Positions 1-13,718 of a DNA stretch of 64,000 nucleotides are shown here, piece after piece. This DNA is from Sisyra terminalis. Lineage: Eukaryota > Arthropoda > Insecta > Neuroptera > Sisyridae. Position 1 is the first letter of the stretch; each line of letters begins with the position of its first letter. The translations under genes were made by a program, and so were the position numbers. The stretch spans positions 8,494,001 to 8,558,000 of the forward strand of contig OY292275.1 in the NCBI GenBank assembly GCA_958496175.1. Reading direction: 5' to 3'. Below the pieces are notes generated by a model that did no database searches, was not told the DNA's origin, and worked only from the letters and a program-made list of their open reading frames with translations.

Positions 1-1234
1 CATGTATTACAGAATTCTTTAAAACATTCCACTATCCTACTAAAAATTAATAGAATTATGTGAATAAAGTTACCACGAGCTTAAGTGGTAACACTTAAGC
101 TTTTCAACTTTATCAGACAAATAATTCATATTTCGTTTTATATCCAAAAACAACGAGAAATAATAATTTATTTATAAATTACCTGAAGAAGTCGATTTAC
201 TATTTTCGAAATATAGCAAATGAGATGATCGGTTAATTGTGCTATTTTATTGAGTCGCAGTGCTCGTAAAATCACTAGAGTATGAGAATATGAGCATCAT
301 GATTGTAAAAGTCACTAAAGTGTTAAGATTTTGCTAGTTTTTATTATTTCCTTTTTAACTAATGAAATATAAAACGTGGTTTTATTAGTAAAAATGTGTA
401 GTAAAATATGATTGTTGAACCCAAGAGAAATAAATCCAACGCCAAGCAATCAATTGCCAGCACCTAACACGAAAGTCGTTTTATTTATTTTTTTTGAATG
501 AAACCGTTTCTCCAAAACCCCCCCTAGCATACCGTTTGAAAATTATCGGATACATGCGACCATTAAATGTAATATTCCTCCATCAACAATTTACAGGAAA
601 TAACGTTAAAGAAAATAAAGATATGAGTGAAATGTGTAAAGATAATGTGACGTTAACGTGAGGGAATGAATGAATGTGAAAGATGATGTTTTCAACGAGC
701 GATAAAAAAAAAAAAAAAAAAAATGGTCAAAACGCGGTTAATTACGACCGTTCGTAAAACAATGTTACAAATGTGACAGCGATGAAAACTGAAATAGCTT
801 TTGGGTTTCGTTCAAAATTGAAAATTGAATGTCACAATGTATGATGAGGTATGCATACTTGGAATTTGGTATCCACTAACAATAAGATTAGATTCGAAAA
901 CGTTCGCATACAAAAAGGAAATGGAAAAGTTTTCAACTAATAATACTATTACAGACAAATCGAGCAACGGTATTGATTTGGGTAGAAAAAAAACCTAATC
1001 TTCAAATTATCATTACACATAAAAATGATAATTTTTAAAGGAAAAAAATATACTTTTTTTTTTATTTATAAAATGATAAAGAACGTTAACCTAGATTTAA
1101 ATAAAATAATTTGGCAATTCACATTGATTTTGTTATCGAAATATTTATTTTAGTATTGATTTTATTTTATATAGTTTGTCTCAAATTAGTGTGTGGAATT
1201 TGAAGTTATGAAAAACGAAATTCAAGTTTTAGAG
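1..1234. other. AT-rich non-coding sequence, inferred Rbp6 intron
   Basis: No coding region or RNA gene is visible. There is a short poly-A run near 703-722 and no recognisable transposon end. By position it lies inside the long second intron of the minus-strand Rbp6-like gene whose first exons are at 15.4-16.0 kb; this is inference. Confidence 0.5.
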
Positions 1235-3187
1235 AAACTTTGTATGAAAAATATTATTCGGTAATTTAAGTGCGTAACTTAATAAAAAGTTTAAACGTTT
1301 GGACAACTTCTTAAAGTATTTATTTTAGTTAAAATTTCAATCCTAATTTTCGTAATTAAATTGGTACTGAATAAGATATTCCAAGTCCTAACAAAGGACC
1401 AAAGTTAAGTTGATACAGTTTAATGCTTGGATAACTAAAGTAAAACCACGAAGAACTATGAAAATAAAAATTGGACTTGGAAAAGAAACGGAAGTAGAGT
1501 TAGATAAATTTCAACGTAGGAAATAACAAATAAAAGTTTTTATTTATAGTCTTAGTTTAAAAAATGCCCAAACATAAGAACCTATCTTTAATACTAAGGT
1601 AGTTCTTTTTAAACCGTGGAAACATTAGGTACCCTATTCAGTGGTTGAAGAAGTTATGTACCCTTAAAGAGATGAGGACTAAGGACAAGACTAGAGAAAT
1701 AAAATGGTTAAAGACTACAAATTTTATGAATAAATATAGTTAAAATATTATTTGGTAATTTAAGTCCGTAACTTAATAAAAAGTTTAAACGTTTGGACAA
1801 CTTTTTAAAGTATTTATTTTAGTTAAAATTTCAATCTTAATTTTCGTAATTAAATTGGTACTGAATAAGATATTCCAAGTCCTAACAAAGGGCTAAAGTT
1901 GATATAGTTTAATGCTTCGGTAACTAAAGTAAAACCACGAGGAACTATGAAAATAAAAATTGGACTTGGAAAAGAAACGGAAGTAGAGTTAGATAAATTT
2001 CAACGTAGGAAATAACAAATAAAAGTTTTTATGTATAGTCTTAGTTTAAAAAATGCCAAATAATATGAACCTATCTTTAATACTAAGGTAGTTCTTTTTA
2101 AACCGTGGAAACATTAGGTACCCTATTCAGTGGTTGAAGAAGTTATGTACCCTTAAAGAGATGAGGACTAAGGACAAGACTAGAGAAATAAAATGGTTAA
2201 AGACTACAAATTTTATGAATAAATATAGTTAAAATATTATTTGGTAATTTAAGTCCGTAACTTAATAAAAAGTTTAAACGTTTGGACAACTTTTTAAAGT
2301 ATTTATTTTAGTTAAAATTTCAATCTTAATTTTCGTAATTAAATTGGTACTGAATAAGATATTCCAAGTCCTAACAAAGGGCTAAAGTTGATATAGTTTA
2401 ATGCTTCGGTAACTAAAGTAAAACCACGAGGAACTATGAAAATAAAAATTGGACTTGGAAAAGTAAAAGAAGTAGAGTTTAATAAATTTCAACGTAGGAA
2501 ATAACAAATAAAAGTTTTTATGTATAGTCTTAGTTTAAAAAATGCCAAATAATATGAACCTATCTTTAATACTAAGGTAGTTCTTTTTAAACCGTGGAAA
2601 CATTAGGTACCTTTTCAGTGGTTGAAGAAGTTATGTACCCTTAAAGAGATGAGGACTAAGGACAAGACTAGAGAAATAAAATGGTTAAAGACTACAAATT
2701 TTATGAATAAATATAGTTAAAATATTATTTGGTAATTTAAGTCCGTAACTTAATAAAAAGTTTGAACGTTTGGACAACTTCTTAAAGTATTTATTTTAGT
2801 TAAAATTTCAATCCTAATTTTCGTAATTAAATTGGTATTGAATAAGATATTCCAAGTCCTAACAAAGGGCTAAAGTTGATATAGTTTAATGCTTCGGTAA
2901 CTAAAGTAAAACCACGAAGAACTATGAAAATAAAAATTGGACTTGGAAAAGTAAAGGAAGTAGAGTTAGATAAACTTCAACTTAGGGAAATTCCAAATAA
3001 AAGTTTTTATATATACCTAGTCTTAGTTTAAAAAATGTCAAAAAATAAGAACCCATCTTTTTAATACTAACCTAGTTCTTTTTAAACCGTGGAAACATTA
3101 GGTTTCTATTCAGAGGTTGAAGAAGTAACGCGCCTTTAAAGGACTAGAGAAATAAAACGGCAAGAGAAAGACAAATTTGATGAATAA
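1235..3187. repeat. Tandem array, four copies, period about 490 bp
   Basis: The landmark GTAATTTAAGT recurs at 1261, 1755, 2244 and 2732, giving periods of 494, 489 and 488 bp. Copies 2 and 3 are nearly identical to each other. Copy 1 and the last copy, which runs to about 3187, diverge with small indels and substitutions. The unit is AT-rich and has no open reading frame. It looks like a small satellite-type array or local segmental amplification within intronic DNA. Confidence 0.93.
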
Positions 3188-4059
3188 ATATATTCTTCAA
3201 AAAACTCCCAAAGTGTTTTACGAACCAACAATAACTGAATTAGCATTTGAATTATTAATTCAATAGATACTTCCTATTATGGAAACTACGTCAAACAATC
3301 GAAATTTGGAGTCAAAATTTAATTTTTACAGTTTTTGACTTTCAATCTTAACTATTTTTTAAAGGTAGTTAATAAAAAGATAATACTATTCTTCTTCCAA
3401 AAATTAGGATGTTGCAAAGAGTAATTGATTAAAGTAGCTACTTCTTAGAAGTTATATGAAATAGATGCAATGCCATTCTTAGATACTGGTAGTTCTCTAA
3501 TCATTCACACTTTTAATTTGTGAAAAAAATTAAATATTTTTTTTCAATAATTATTGGATAGTAAAAAATTATTTTTTTCATACATAGAAAGAATACTCTA
3601 TATATTATAATCAAGTTATCAAAACCTGAATAAACATTAAAATATATGGACATTTATGTATTTAAAGTCAATATTCATTTTATTTTAACATTAACTATTT
3701 TCTTGAAATTATAAAAAATTAACTCATATTACAAAAAATTCGTCAAATAATTCATTAAAAAGGTGAAACCACAAATAACAAAGATTTCCTGAAGTATAAT
3801 AATGTACCATATACCTTTAGTTGTTTTTGAGACCTATTTTTTTCCTGACCTACTGCAATGTCAGCAAAAATGCCTCGGCACTTTTAACGTAGTACTTGGG
3901 AAATCGGTTGGCACTCAAAGGGATATGTGTGAACATAATAAATAACTGAATGGTTTGTTACAAAAAAGGATATAGCTCCTCTTTTACAATTTTTTATGGA
4001 AATGAAAAACCATTTCAAAAGTTTTGAAATTTAGAGTGAATTGAAAAGCATGTTTTTAC
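3188..4059. other. AT-rich non-coding sequence
   Basis: I see no gene, repeat or structured element between the tandem array and the TTAA-bounded element. Confidence 0.5.
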
Positions 4060-4812
4060 TTAAGGGTGGGTCACCGTCAGAAAAAAAAATTTTCGATTTT
4101 TTTATCCATAAATGTCTTCTTATAACATTCAAGAATAAAGTGTTAAAAGGATTTGTCGATATATTATATGGTCCTGCAATAGCTGACTAATGTATTTTCA
4201 CTGACAAAAATTGAATAAATTTATAATAACATAAAAAAATTTCTTAAAAAAACTTTAAATGCGTTTTTCTCGAAATCTAGGACTTTTCAAAACTGGGTGA
4301 CAAGATTTCTCAGAAACTATCCGACGAATTGACTTGAAACTGGAGAGTGTTATAGTTCAACACGTCTTCTTGGTACTGAACCTCTGAAATTGACCAAACC
4401 TCCCCCCCCCCTTCAAAGTGGGAGAGGGGGAAAAGTCCAAAAAAAGGTCGTTTTTTTTTATCTTTTTTTTCAAAGTCGCGCCATTTTGTGAATTTTCATT
4501 TTTTTTCGGATTTTTGAAGTTAAGTACCAAGAAGACGCATTACCAAAACCTACATTCTTTAGAAAATCATGATCCGACTTCCGGTTTCCGAGAAAACTTG
4601 TCTCCCGTTGGCCTCCTCATTTTTGAGGACCCTTTTTCAAAGCGCTGTAAAAGGGGAAGGGGGGGAAGAACATATCGGGGCAAATAGAAAAAAAAATAGC
4701 TCAAACCTTCAACTTTTACATGCCGAAGACCGTTTTTTAATATCTTTAAAAAAAATGGCAGCAGTTTTAAAAAAGTCATTTTTTTTACGTTCTGACGGTG
4801 ATCCACCCTTAA
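4060..4812. mobile_element. TTAA-flanked non-autonomous inverted-repeat element
   Basis: The element is bounded by TTAA at 4060-4063 and 4809-4812. Inside are terminal inverted repeats starting GGGTGGGTCACCGTCAGAA on the left and GGGTGGATCACCGTCAGAA on the right arm read inward (one mismatch in 19). A second, internal inverted repeat (GTCTTCTTGGTACT near 4364 and its complement near 4524) gives a nested hairpin. The TTAA duplication fits piggyBac-type transposition. The termini are unlike those of the piggyBac element at 58.7-61.3 kb, so that enzyme is not an obvious driver. Overlapping reading frames on both strands here are low-complexity and not credible genes. Confidence 0.82.
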
Positions 4813-7329
4813 GGTTTTTACTTCTGAAGGTCTTCTTACGTTATGTGGATTATGGTGTATTTATATTATGGATTTATTTTATTGTATTTTTCTTTATTTT
4901 TCTGGGGAAAATTGGAGCTATTTTCCTTCTTCAGCAAGCCCTTCAATTTTAAACTGACTATTATGTATCAATGCTTCCTGCTTTGGAAACAACAACAAAA
5001 TACACGAGAACAAGGAAAAGCTAACAGTAAAGCAGGAGATACAAAGGTTCAGCAAAAAATATAACAAATTTAAGAATCGATGAATATCCAAACCACCTTT
5101 CTCCTAGCCTTCCAGACTACAGTAAGATCAAAATAAGACGTCAAAGAGGAAATACACCGGATTTCTGAATTTATCTAATAAATTTTGTTAACTAAGTCAC
5201 CAATATGGATAAGTCTGTTGGGATATTTAATACTTGCAATATCTTAGATTAAACACATTTATTACACCACTGTACAGATCATACAATAACGGAATTGCAG
5301 AATTAAATGTAGGCTAATATGTCGCCCTTGAAAAAGCTAGTATGGATTTGTTATATTTCAATTTATAAGTGTTCTTTAATTCACTTCAAACGTAATGCCA
5401 GCTGTTTCCCAGAAATGATTTTTTTAAATTTTTTAATCATATTTTAAGCAACGCTTTTTTTCTGTAAATATTTAGTGGTTTTAAGTCCAAAGTTCACATT
5501 TGTAGAAGTTTTGAAGAAACTATACAAATTTCGAAAGACTAATGACAAAAAATTAGTAACATTAAGAGAAAAAAAAAACATTTGTAAGTAGAATAAAATA
5601 CAAACGTAAAAGTCTAATCAAGATCGGTTTTGTAAGTTTTAAGATAATTTTTTTACTCACAACATATAATTTAACGTCTTTATTACGTTTTCATGTAATT
5701 AATACAAATGACGATATACGTTTCCATACTGAACGACCTAAAGTAGTAATGTAATAATAAACGATCCCAGCTAGAGCATATAAATAAATAAAATGAAATG
5801 TTTCCTTGACCGTAGTTTTCCTATTGATTCAAACTCAACGGTCAAAAAAAATGTTCAAGGAAACTCAAAGGTGAAGCAACTGGAGTTTTAAAACAGTAAA
5901 TACATAAAAAGCTTACTTTCGGACAATAAAGATGTAATATTTTTATAAAAAAGACGTAATTAAGCTTTCCAAAAATAAGAAAGTATTTTGGTCTCCATTC
6001 AAGTCATTAAAATTGAATTAGCACTTTCCGTTAGTGAAATTTTGTATTCGAAAAATAGAAAATGGAAACACATTTATTCCCGAAAGTTTTCAACTTTCAA
6101 CCCACTAAAGTATAGGGAATCTTTTTTTTTCAGAAATAAAATTGGTATTATATAATATCAAGTAATTGGTTACTTACTAGCTTCTTAAAAATTTCAAAAA
6201 TAATCTAAATCTTAGCAATAAAAACAATAAATCTTTTATTCGAACTGATATGATAAAAGTAATATTTGTTACCTTATAAATTTTTTTTGGTCATTTTTCA
6301 TCAGTAAACACAAAAATTTTGATCAATATACAAGTGTTGTCTGATTTTGTGTTCAAGTGATAGATTTATACAATTTTATAGATTTCTTTGCCAATTAATC
6401 GCTCAAAAATATTTTCATAAAATTATTTATTCAAAATTTTAATTAAAGACGAAAGAATAATAAATAGCAAAGCAAATATTAGGAATCAATTAAGTTATAT
6501 CAAAATTCATATGGTAATTATATTCATATATCCATTTCATTGGTTTCTTTTAGGTCAAAAATTCGTATAATTTAGCTACTGGCTAGAGAAAATTTATTGA
6601 GGTTTGCAAATCGATCATTGAAATATCACTTAGAGTGTCTTTTTGACCTGGACGGTATTGGAGGTATATGGAACTATTTATATATACAATATATATACAA
6701 CCCATGGAAGGGATTCTAAAGAATAATATAAAATTATTGAATGAAATAAAAGTTATTCAAGTTGGAAAATTTTGAAAAACAGTTCCAAGTTTGCTAAAAA
6801 AAGTAGTTAAAAATGTAACTTTGTCTTCCAGAGTTTTCAGATCTAATCAATATAAAACAGTTTACTGGAGATACCAATTTTGTTTGAAAAATTAAATTTT
6901 TTATCGCATTAGTCTTAAAAGTTATCTATATTTTAGATAGTATTTGAAAAAACAGAAATTTTCTTGGATATTATTGAACGAAATTTTTTTTTATGCTATC
7001 AGCTATTATCTAAGGGTTAGACAAGAAAATCCAAAGCACGAACTGTTAACAGTTATGATGGTTTTTCCTATACAATTTTTTGTGTTAGATTTTCAATTTA
7101 AGAGCCAAAAATTTACCGGTTTTTTGTTTAAATCAGAAAAAAGTAGAGTCATAAGAACCAAGAAAATTTAGTGAAGGACAAAATTTTGAACTGATCCTCA
7201 TATGAGATGTACAGGAAAGTAGTTCCATTTTCATACCTATAGTCATTCCATTGCCATTTATCTGTTTATAAGTTACTTTATAGTAGTACTGAAGACATTT
7301 TATGACTAAAGTGACTTATAAACTTATAA
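4813..7329. other. AT-rich non-coding sequence
   Basis: No gene, terminal repeat or structured RNA is recognisable. Short reading frames (for example 6944-7171) are lysine/phenylalanine-rich by base composition and have no family resemblance. Confidence 0.5.
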
Positions 7330-8454
7330 AAAATAGCTGATCCCCGCGACTTCATCTGCGTAACGTATTTTATTTTTCTTATTTCTTTTACGAAAAATAT
7401 AATCATACTAAAAAACACTTCACACTCTTAAAAAAGACACATTTAATAAACTTTTGCAAAGAATAAAATAATTCTATGTAATAATCAATTAATTTTCAAA
7501 AAATATTTATAAATATCTAAAAAGATTATGTTCAATTGCGTATACCTATGGTACCTATCGTGAACCAAATACTCCGTAAATTAATCAGCATCTATACATA
7601 AATAAAAAATATCGCCAAGTTCAATAAATTCGGTCTTAATTATGACTAAAAAGTCGAAAGTTATCAAAATGCTCGCGTCAAAATAACCCTATCTCACTGT
7701 TTCGATTCCCGAATGAACCTTTTCCCAAAAACTATTGCACTGTACAACACAACCGCGAAATTGAAATTTGTACAATTGCACGGAACCCAGTTCTTCCATA
7801 ATCATGTATAACCATTATGTATCTTTAAACTTATTATTGAAATATCTGAATTTCAACTATATAATAAAACCATATAGGATAGTCCAGAGTTCACCATACA
7901 CGATTTGGCATATGCCATTTGCTCTGGAAGAGGATTTTAAATTTCTTTTACCACTATGATGATATGACTATTTATTATTTATCATTATGATGATTTCTGG
8001 CTGAAATTACAATTTTTTTTCGTGATCCCTTTCACGCACTTGCAAATAAAAGATATTGTCCCCCCTCTTATCACATGTCTACTTCCTATAAGGAATACAC
8101 CGAATATTACAATTTCATCAGTCGGAGGAGTATATTAATACAGAATTTTATATATGCACGGTTTTAAAAACGTATTTACTTCAAGCTTTATTACTATTAT
8201 TATTGTTACTATTACATTTTTTTCTTAATATTTCCTTACTGAGCAACCCTAAGGATCTATTTACAACAATTTCATAAAAAAAAAGTTTACTGTCAGATTA
8301 TTATCTATAAAAACATTTATATTTCAAAAAGGCAATTTTTTGTACTTTAAATAAAATTACTGTGCTTTTTATTAGTTCAATTAAAAATATGAAGACAAAT
8401 CATTTTTTAACTTTTAAATACCTTTCCAATGATATATAACTCGCCAAACTAAAG

Positions 8455-8835
8455 TAATTTTTTTTTCATCCTTCAGTTTTTACGTAGGGGGTACATTCCC
8501 TTATTATTTTTAAGGAATGATAAGTAGCCTAACGTATGTGGGTAATTGTGTTGTATGTTACTATAAAATTTCATTAAATTCGGTTGTTCCGTCCTTTAGT
8601 TAAATCACCAGCGCACGCGATGTAAGAAAGTTTTTTAGTAATTTTTTCACACATTATTGGACTTTAAGTATGGGATCCTAATTTTTTTGAAAATTTAATA
8701 CAGCTTATGTTCACCGGAAATAGTGTAGGTTTTCAACAGTGAAAGAATTTTTCAAATCGGTCAAGTAGTTTCGGAGCCTATTCAAAGCAAACAAACAATC
8801 AAATCTTTCCTCTTTATAATAATAGAAGAAGAAGA
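8455..8835 (+). mobile_element. RTE-like retroelement / SINE 3' tail
   Basis: The stretch GTCAAGTAGTTTCGGAGCC near 8759 is followed by CAAACAATCAAATC and TTTCCTCTTTATAATAATAG up to about 8830. This is the style of 3' end seen in RTE-clade LINEs and the SINEs that borrow their tails in insects. The same terminal words recur at 27312-27350. A sequence reading CCCCGCGACTTCATCTGCG at about 7342 resembles the head of such SINEs, but the part in between is not clearly one element. Confidence 0.6.
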
Positions 8836-11800
8836 TAACAAAATATTTTTGATTCCGAAATCTATACTAAAATAGTAAGACCAAAAACCCAAAGGAGCTA
8901 CTTAAAACGTATTCAATGTTTATTTTATTGTATTTGATGTTTATTAATGCCAAATGAGTTTTAATTAGTTTCCATTCGATAACTTACAGTTCACCAACTG
9001 GTATCAACGAAGAATGATAAAAAATAACCAATAAGATGATAAAGGAAGAAGTGGTATCAAATCCATGTCAAATAGCCGAAGAGCAGTCAAATATTCCTTT
9101 TCAATCTTGGTCGATCAATCAAATACTGTAAAGTGCACAAGAACTGTTAACAGAAAAAATTCAATACTACAACACAGTAATGCAAGACGCGTCTACAGAA
9201 AAAAATCCGGGGAAAAAACTACTAAATTAAGGTAGGACTGATTTTTTCGTACCCTCTATAATCGTCCAAAGTTATTCCATCGGATTTCTATTTATTTCAA
9301 TCGTTAAAACATTTACTAGGTGGTAAAAAAATTTAAAACTTAAATGTTCTTTAAAATGTATTTTTTTTTTATGTTTTCCTTAGTAATCAATTGATTTTTA
9401 CTAATTTAGCATTAAAAATTTGCACACTAGACGTTGAAACGTTAACAACATTGAAGCTGATTATATCATTGATTTGAAATCAAAAGTTATTACAAAATTT
9501 TGTGTTTTAATTGTATATTATAAACCAAAATTACTTTCTAGTACACCTTTTATTTATACTTTTAGCGAATGAGAAAATAGATACCGAAAACAGTAGAAAT
9601 TTTTCTTAGAATTCTCAAATTAGATATTTTTGTTTTGAAGATTATACTGATCTTGTATCAAGTAATTGCTTAAACTTTTTAGTATTAAACAAGTAGGTAT
9701 ATTATTATTAATAATAATATCATTGGTTTTAAATTTTGAGGAAGTGGGTCACTTTATTACAAATGTATTTCAGCTACGCATTTACGTCATACGTTTTTGT
9801 TCGGTGGGAAAAAAATATTGACCATAATTTTATTGCTAAATTTTTATAAAATAATCCTCGAATATTAAAGTATATAATGATTACTATAGATGAAATTTAG
9901 GTACTTACTAGTTTGGAGTTGTAATTAAAATTGTTTCAATATAAAATTTTTCATTTTCTTTAAAAGTATCGTTAAATTAATTTTGATAATTATATTGATA
10001 GTTCAATAATTACTGCACATTATTAACGACAAACTTTTCTACTGTATCTCGAACGTGTCTATTAAAAGTTCTACAGGTTGGTTCAAATATTTACTTTCCA
10101 AACTACTTTTTATACGTTGGAAATATTATATTAATTTTTCAGCTCAATTTCCTCATGAAGTACTCTGCATATTTATATTTTATACTTGTCAAAGCAATGG
10201 TTAGTGTGATGGCATTATTCTTATTTCCTAGAACTAATTGCACAATTTTTTCCGTCAAGCTTTAACAATACAAAATAAAAATGGTTTGTCCCATCAATCA
10301 TATATTTAATAAAATGACACAATGCAATTGTGTACTATTTGTATTATGGTCGGTAACAATTGATTTTACGTAATTGTTCAAAATAAATTAGATGTTGGTA
10401 GATACTTACTATTGGAAATTTTTCATGACTAAATATCTGATGACTAAAATCTGATCTGATCTGTGATTAAAATGCACCGATAATGTTCTTGAAATTTTTC
10501 ATTTTTAAAACAGCCTTTTTAATAGCTTCTTTTAATTGCTTCATTACCTTCGTTGAAATTCAAAGTGAAGAAAATGAAAATTTTTAATTGCTACTAAAAT
10601 TTTGTTAGATTTTCTCATATTAAGAACCTTTTTTTTTGCGGAAAATAATAACTGCTTATGATATATTTAAAAGAGCAATTCATAATTGTTTATAAATGAT
10701 CGAATAGGAAAACTTCAAAAAAGAGAAGAAAAAAAAGTATATTAATTCGAATGATACTTTCATTTTCTTAAATCAATGGTTAGAGTTCGAAAAACTTTCG
10801 AGAAGCCAATTATAGGCAAATCCAAATTTTGGTCTCTTCTTCTTGGAATTTTGTTTTGCCAAATATTTTCATTACAAGCGCATTCAAAATAATTTCCTTA
10901 CCCTTATCCTTTCGGGAATTATAAATGAAACAAATTTCACCGGGGTTGGAAAAATTGAAGCCAAACTAAAAAATTTAAAATACTTTTTATCTTCATCAGG
11001 TCAATTTTGAATATCGATTAGTCATTCATTAACAATCAGTATTCCCAAGTTATCTAAATAAATCAATAATTTAGCAAAGGAATTCCACGAATTAAAAACT
11101 AATTAATGTGACCATGCATTTTCCAAATATTACTATTAAATTTTCCAAAATCAGGGGCATAAATAAAAGGCGAGAAAATAAACAATTTCGATTTCGTACT
11201 ATAAATATTCATTGAAAATAGATATTGATTGATCAATTTATATATGAGATTCATCTGAAGAATTGAACAACTAAGCAAAGAATTTAAAATCCTTTGATTA
11301 GACTGCATACTAAAAAATAATATCGGAATTTTTAGATTATGTTTATAAGTTCAAAATGATTCATAAACTTTAGATTCAACTATCAGTAACAAAATTGAAT
11401 TTCCACCGTTGATTTGCTTTAAAAATAATAAAACACAGATATATTTAGTTTACCAAAACCCTCAGCATCACTTATAGTTAAAAATTTCAAATTAAATCAT
11501 TTTATTCAATCAGGATTCCATCGTGAACGAACCGAAGTTCATTTGGTAAGTGTAACAAAATCTCATTGAAGTTTTTTCATCTTTATTAGGTGTAAATTGT
11601 GTTATTCTTTAAAAAAAATATGCTGAAGGCCAGCTGAAAGTATTCTTAAGAGAATAATAGAGAAAAAAAAAAAACGCGAAGAAACGATGATGTGAAGAAA
11701 ATAGTTCCCCTTTATTAACATAGTTTAAATCTGGTTTATGTGAAGACGTTTCTTGTATGTTGATAATCAAAATTGAAAAGATTTAGTCTCAAACGAAAGA

Positions 11801-13129
11801 ATTATTTAAGAAGATTAATTACACCAAGAAACAATATTTACTCTTCTTACCCAAAGAAAAAGAAGAGATAAGAAATGATTTTTTTTTAAAATAGAAAGAA
11901 AATAAAAGTTCATGAAAAATACAAAACGAAGTAAATTTTTATCGTTAAAAAATTAAATTTTCTCGTTTGTGTATCTAAGGCCAAGAGAAGTCAATGAAAA
12001 AACCTATTACGTAGTATTTTCTTTTTTATTCCAATTTCCTTTTTATTTTTAATGAATAAATTTCAATTGAAAAACGGAAATGTCTGCTGTACTTGTACAA
12101 GAAACTGACTAATTTTTTTCCCCTTTTTTTTTTCTTAAACCGTAAACTATGACGAGTTTTAAACTTACATTAAAAAATTAATAAAAAAATAAAAATAAAA
12201 ATTAAAGACACACCACAAAATTTCTAAGCTCATGCATGAAAACACTAATCATTAAAAAAGACTAATTCTACTTTGATCTTACGAAAAAAATAAATAAAAG
12301 AAAAATGTTTAAAATAAAAGGGTAGGATTATGCCCAAAAATAGAACAAACCGTTAAGTTTTTGTTAAATTTTTAATATATTTAAAAATCCAATTTATTTT
12401 ACATATTTCTGTACATTCTTTTAAAATATGTTTTCTATACTAATTTTAAATCTAAAAAAATTGTCTCCAAAATCTGAAAAATCAGGCATAAAATTTAAAT
12501 TTTGATATACTTAAAAAATTAAAAAATCTACCTCTACAAAATATGTGATTAGTATTTTCCTCCTTCAATCGACCATTCATCCACCAAACGTCCAATTGAA
12601 TATCAATGTACCAAGTTGCCAATATTGTCGTTTGAAAGAGAAATATTGTTTTAAGTGATTTTATTCGAATGCCCCGTGGCATTCGATGGACGAACTTAAA
12701 TCCATTCATCTCCATTACGTTAATCTAAACCTATCAAGGATTTACTTCGATTGGTGTGATAATTCATTGTTGAAATCCCTAATTACGCTAATTAAAAATT
12801 TCCGTCAAAATTTCAATGAGTTTTTGTAGAGAATTCAACGTATATCGGTAATTGCTTCATATTATAAATGAAACATTTCTGAGAATTTTATAAACGCTAC
12901 ACAATGCCAATGAAAGAACTAAGAACATAATCGTTTTGAATATAAACTGACAATGAAATGACCGATTTTTCAATTAAATAATCAGGTGCCCTTAAAGCTA
13001 GTGATTTCTCTATCAGCTATTCAAATTTTAAAATAAAAAACATTTAATTTGCTCTAAATTTTCAAGCTTTAAGTTATAAAAATGAAACCTTATTGTTAAA
13101 GTATAATTCTTCAATAGTTAAATGAAGCA
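8836..13129. other. AT-rich non-coding sequence
   Basis: I find nothing assignable here. A minus-strand frame at 12482-12715 is open but has no RRM-like or other recognisable motif, so it is not treated as an Rbp6 exon. Confidence 0.45.
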
Positions 13130-13490
13130 GGAGTTATAAGGTCATTATGTAAACAAATAATATTTGTGCAAAATTCAAAAATTTTTTTTCCCCGATTTCG
13201 CCTTCTTCAAGTCTCCAATTTAATCAGATGTATAAAATACCTGAGGAATACGAAATCCTTGTTCTTATCTTTTGTTTTAATAACTGTAGTACTTAAGCTC
13301 TTCAATGAAGAAGTGCCTACAAGGACTTAAGGAAAACAGTTAATATTTTTGCATAAAACAAATTTTATTCCACGATTTCACCTTCCTCAAATCTTCAATG
13401 TAATCAGATATTTAATATACCTGAGGAAGACGAAATCCTTGTTGTAATGTTCTGCTATAATAACTGTATTACTTAAGCTCTTATACCCGC
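13130..13490. repeat. Tandem duplication, unit about 170 bp
   Basis: Two diverged copies (about 13150-13320 and 13325-13490) share the order GATTTCGCC / CTTCAATG-like words, an AATCAGAT word, ACCTGAGGAA..CGAAATCCTTG and ACTTAAGCTCTT. Within each copy GATTTC..CTTC and its complement ACCTGAGGAA..CGAAATC can fold back. The CTGAGGAA..GAAA wording is similar to the hammerhead-like motifs nearby but lacks a convincing stem II. Confidence 0.7.
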
Positions 13491-13603
13491 TACTTCATGA
13501 AATTTTATAAAGAAATTAATAGTTTTTATATTTAATGAATTATCATTGGAGATTAATGGATAATAATATATATATGTCTTTGAGATTCAATTAAAAAATT
13601 ACT

Positions 13604-13652
13604 TTATTACGACGCGTTTCAACAGTTTTTGACTGTCATCATCAGGTAATAA
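13604..13652 (-). ncRNA. Hammerhead ribozyme motif (palindromic stem III)
   Basis: Read on the minus strand, stem I is 13646-13652 paired with 13604-13610 (TTATTAC/GTAATAA, 7 bp). The core CTGATGA is 13639-13645 and one extra T is at 13638. Stem II is 13632-13637 with 13621-13626 (GACAGT/ACTGTT, one G-U pair). The GAA is 13618-13620, and 13612-13617 is the palindrome ACGCGT, followed by C at the expected cleavage site. A self-complementary short stem III is the arrangement known for dimeric PLE hammerheads. The extra nucleotide between core and stem II is non-canonical, and activity is unproven. Confidence 0.62.
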
Positions 13653-13671
13653 TAATAATCTCAAAAACATA

Positions 13672-13674
<3 letters not shown>

Positions 13675-13715
<41 letters not shown>
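13675..13715. repeat. (TA)n microsatellite
   Basis: An uninterrupted AT dinucleotide run of about 40 bp lies just inside the right end of the PLE-like element. Confidence 0.97.

Positions 13716-13718
<3 letters not shown>

Noticed and set aside
1235..3187. Regular repeats that could suggest a CRISPR-like array.
   Set aside because: The repeat unit is about 490 bp with no spacer structure and the genome is eukaryotic.
4418..5064. Several overlapping open frames on both strands (60-127 codons).
   Set aside because: They fall in the TTAA-bounded inverted-repeat element and its flank. They are phenylalanine/lysine homopolymer-driven and oppose each other on both strands.
13315..13490. ACCTGAGGAAGACGAAATCC as another hammerhead.
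   Set aside because: The core word is present, but there is no stem II between it and GAAA, so it is at most a decayed relative.
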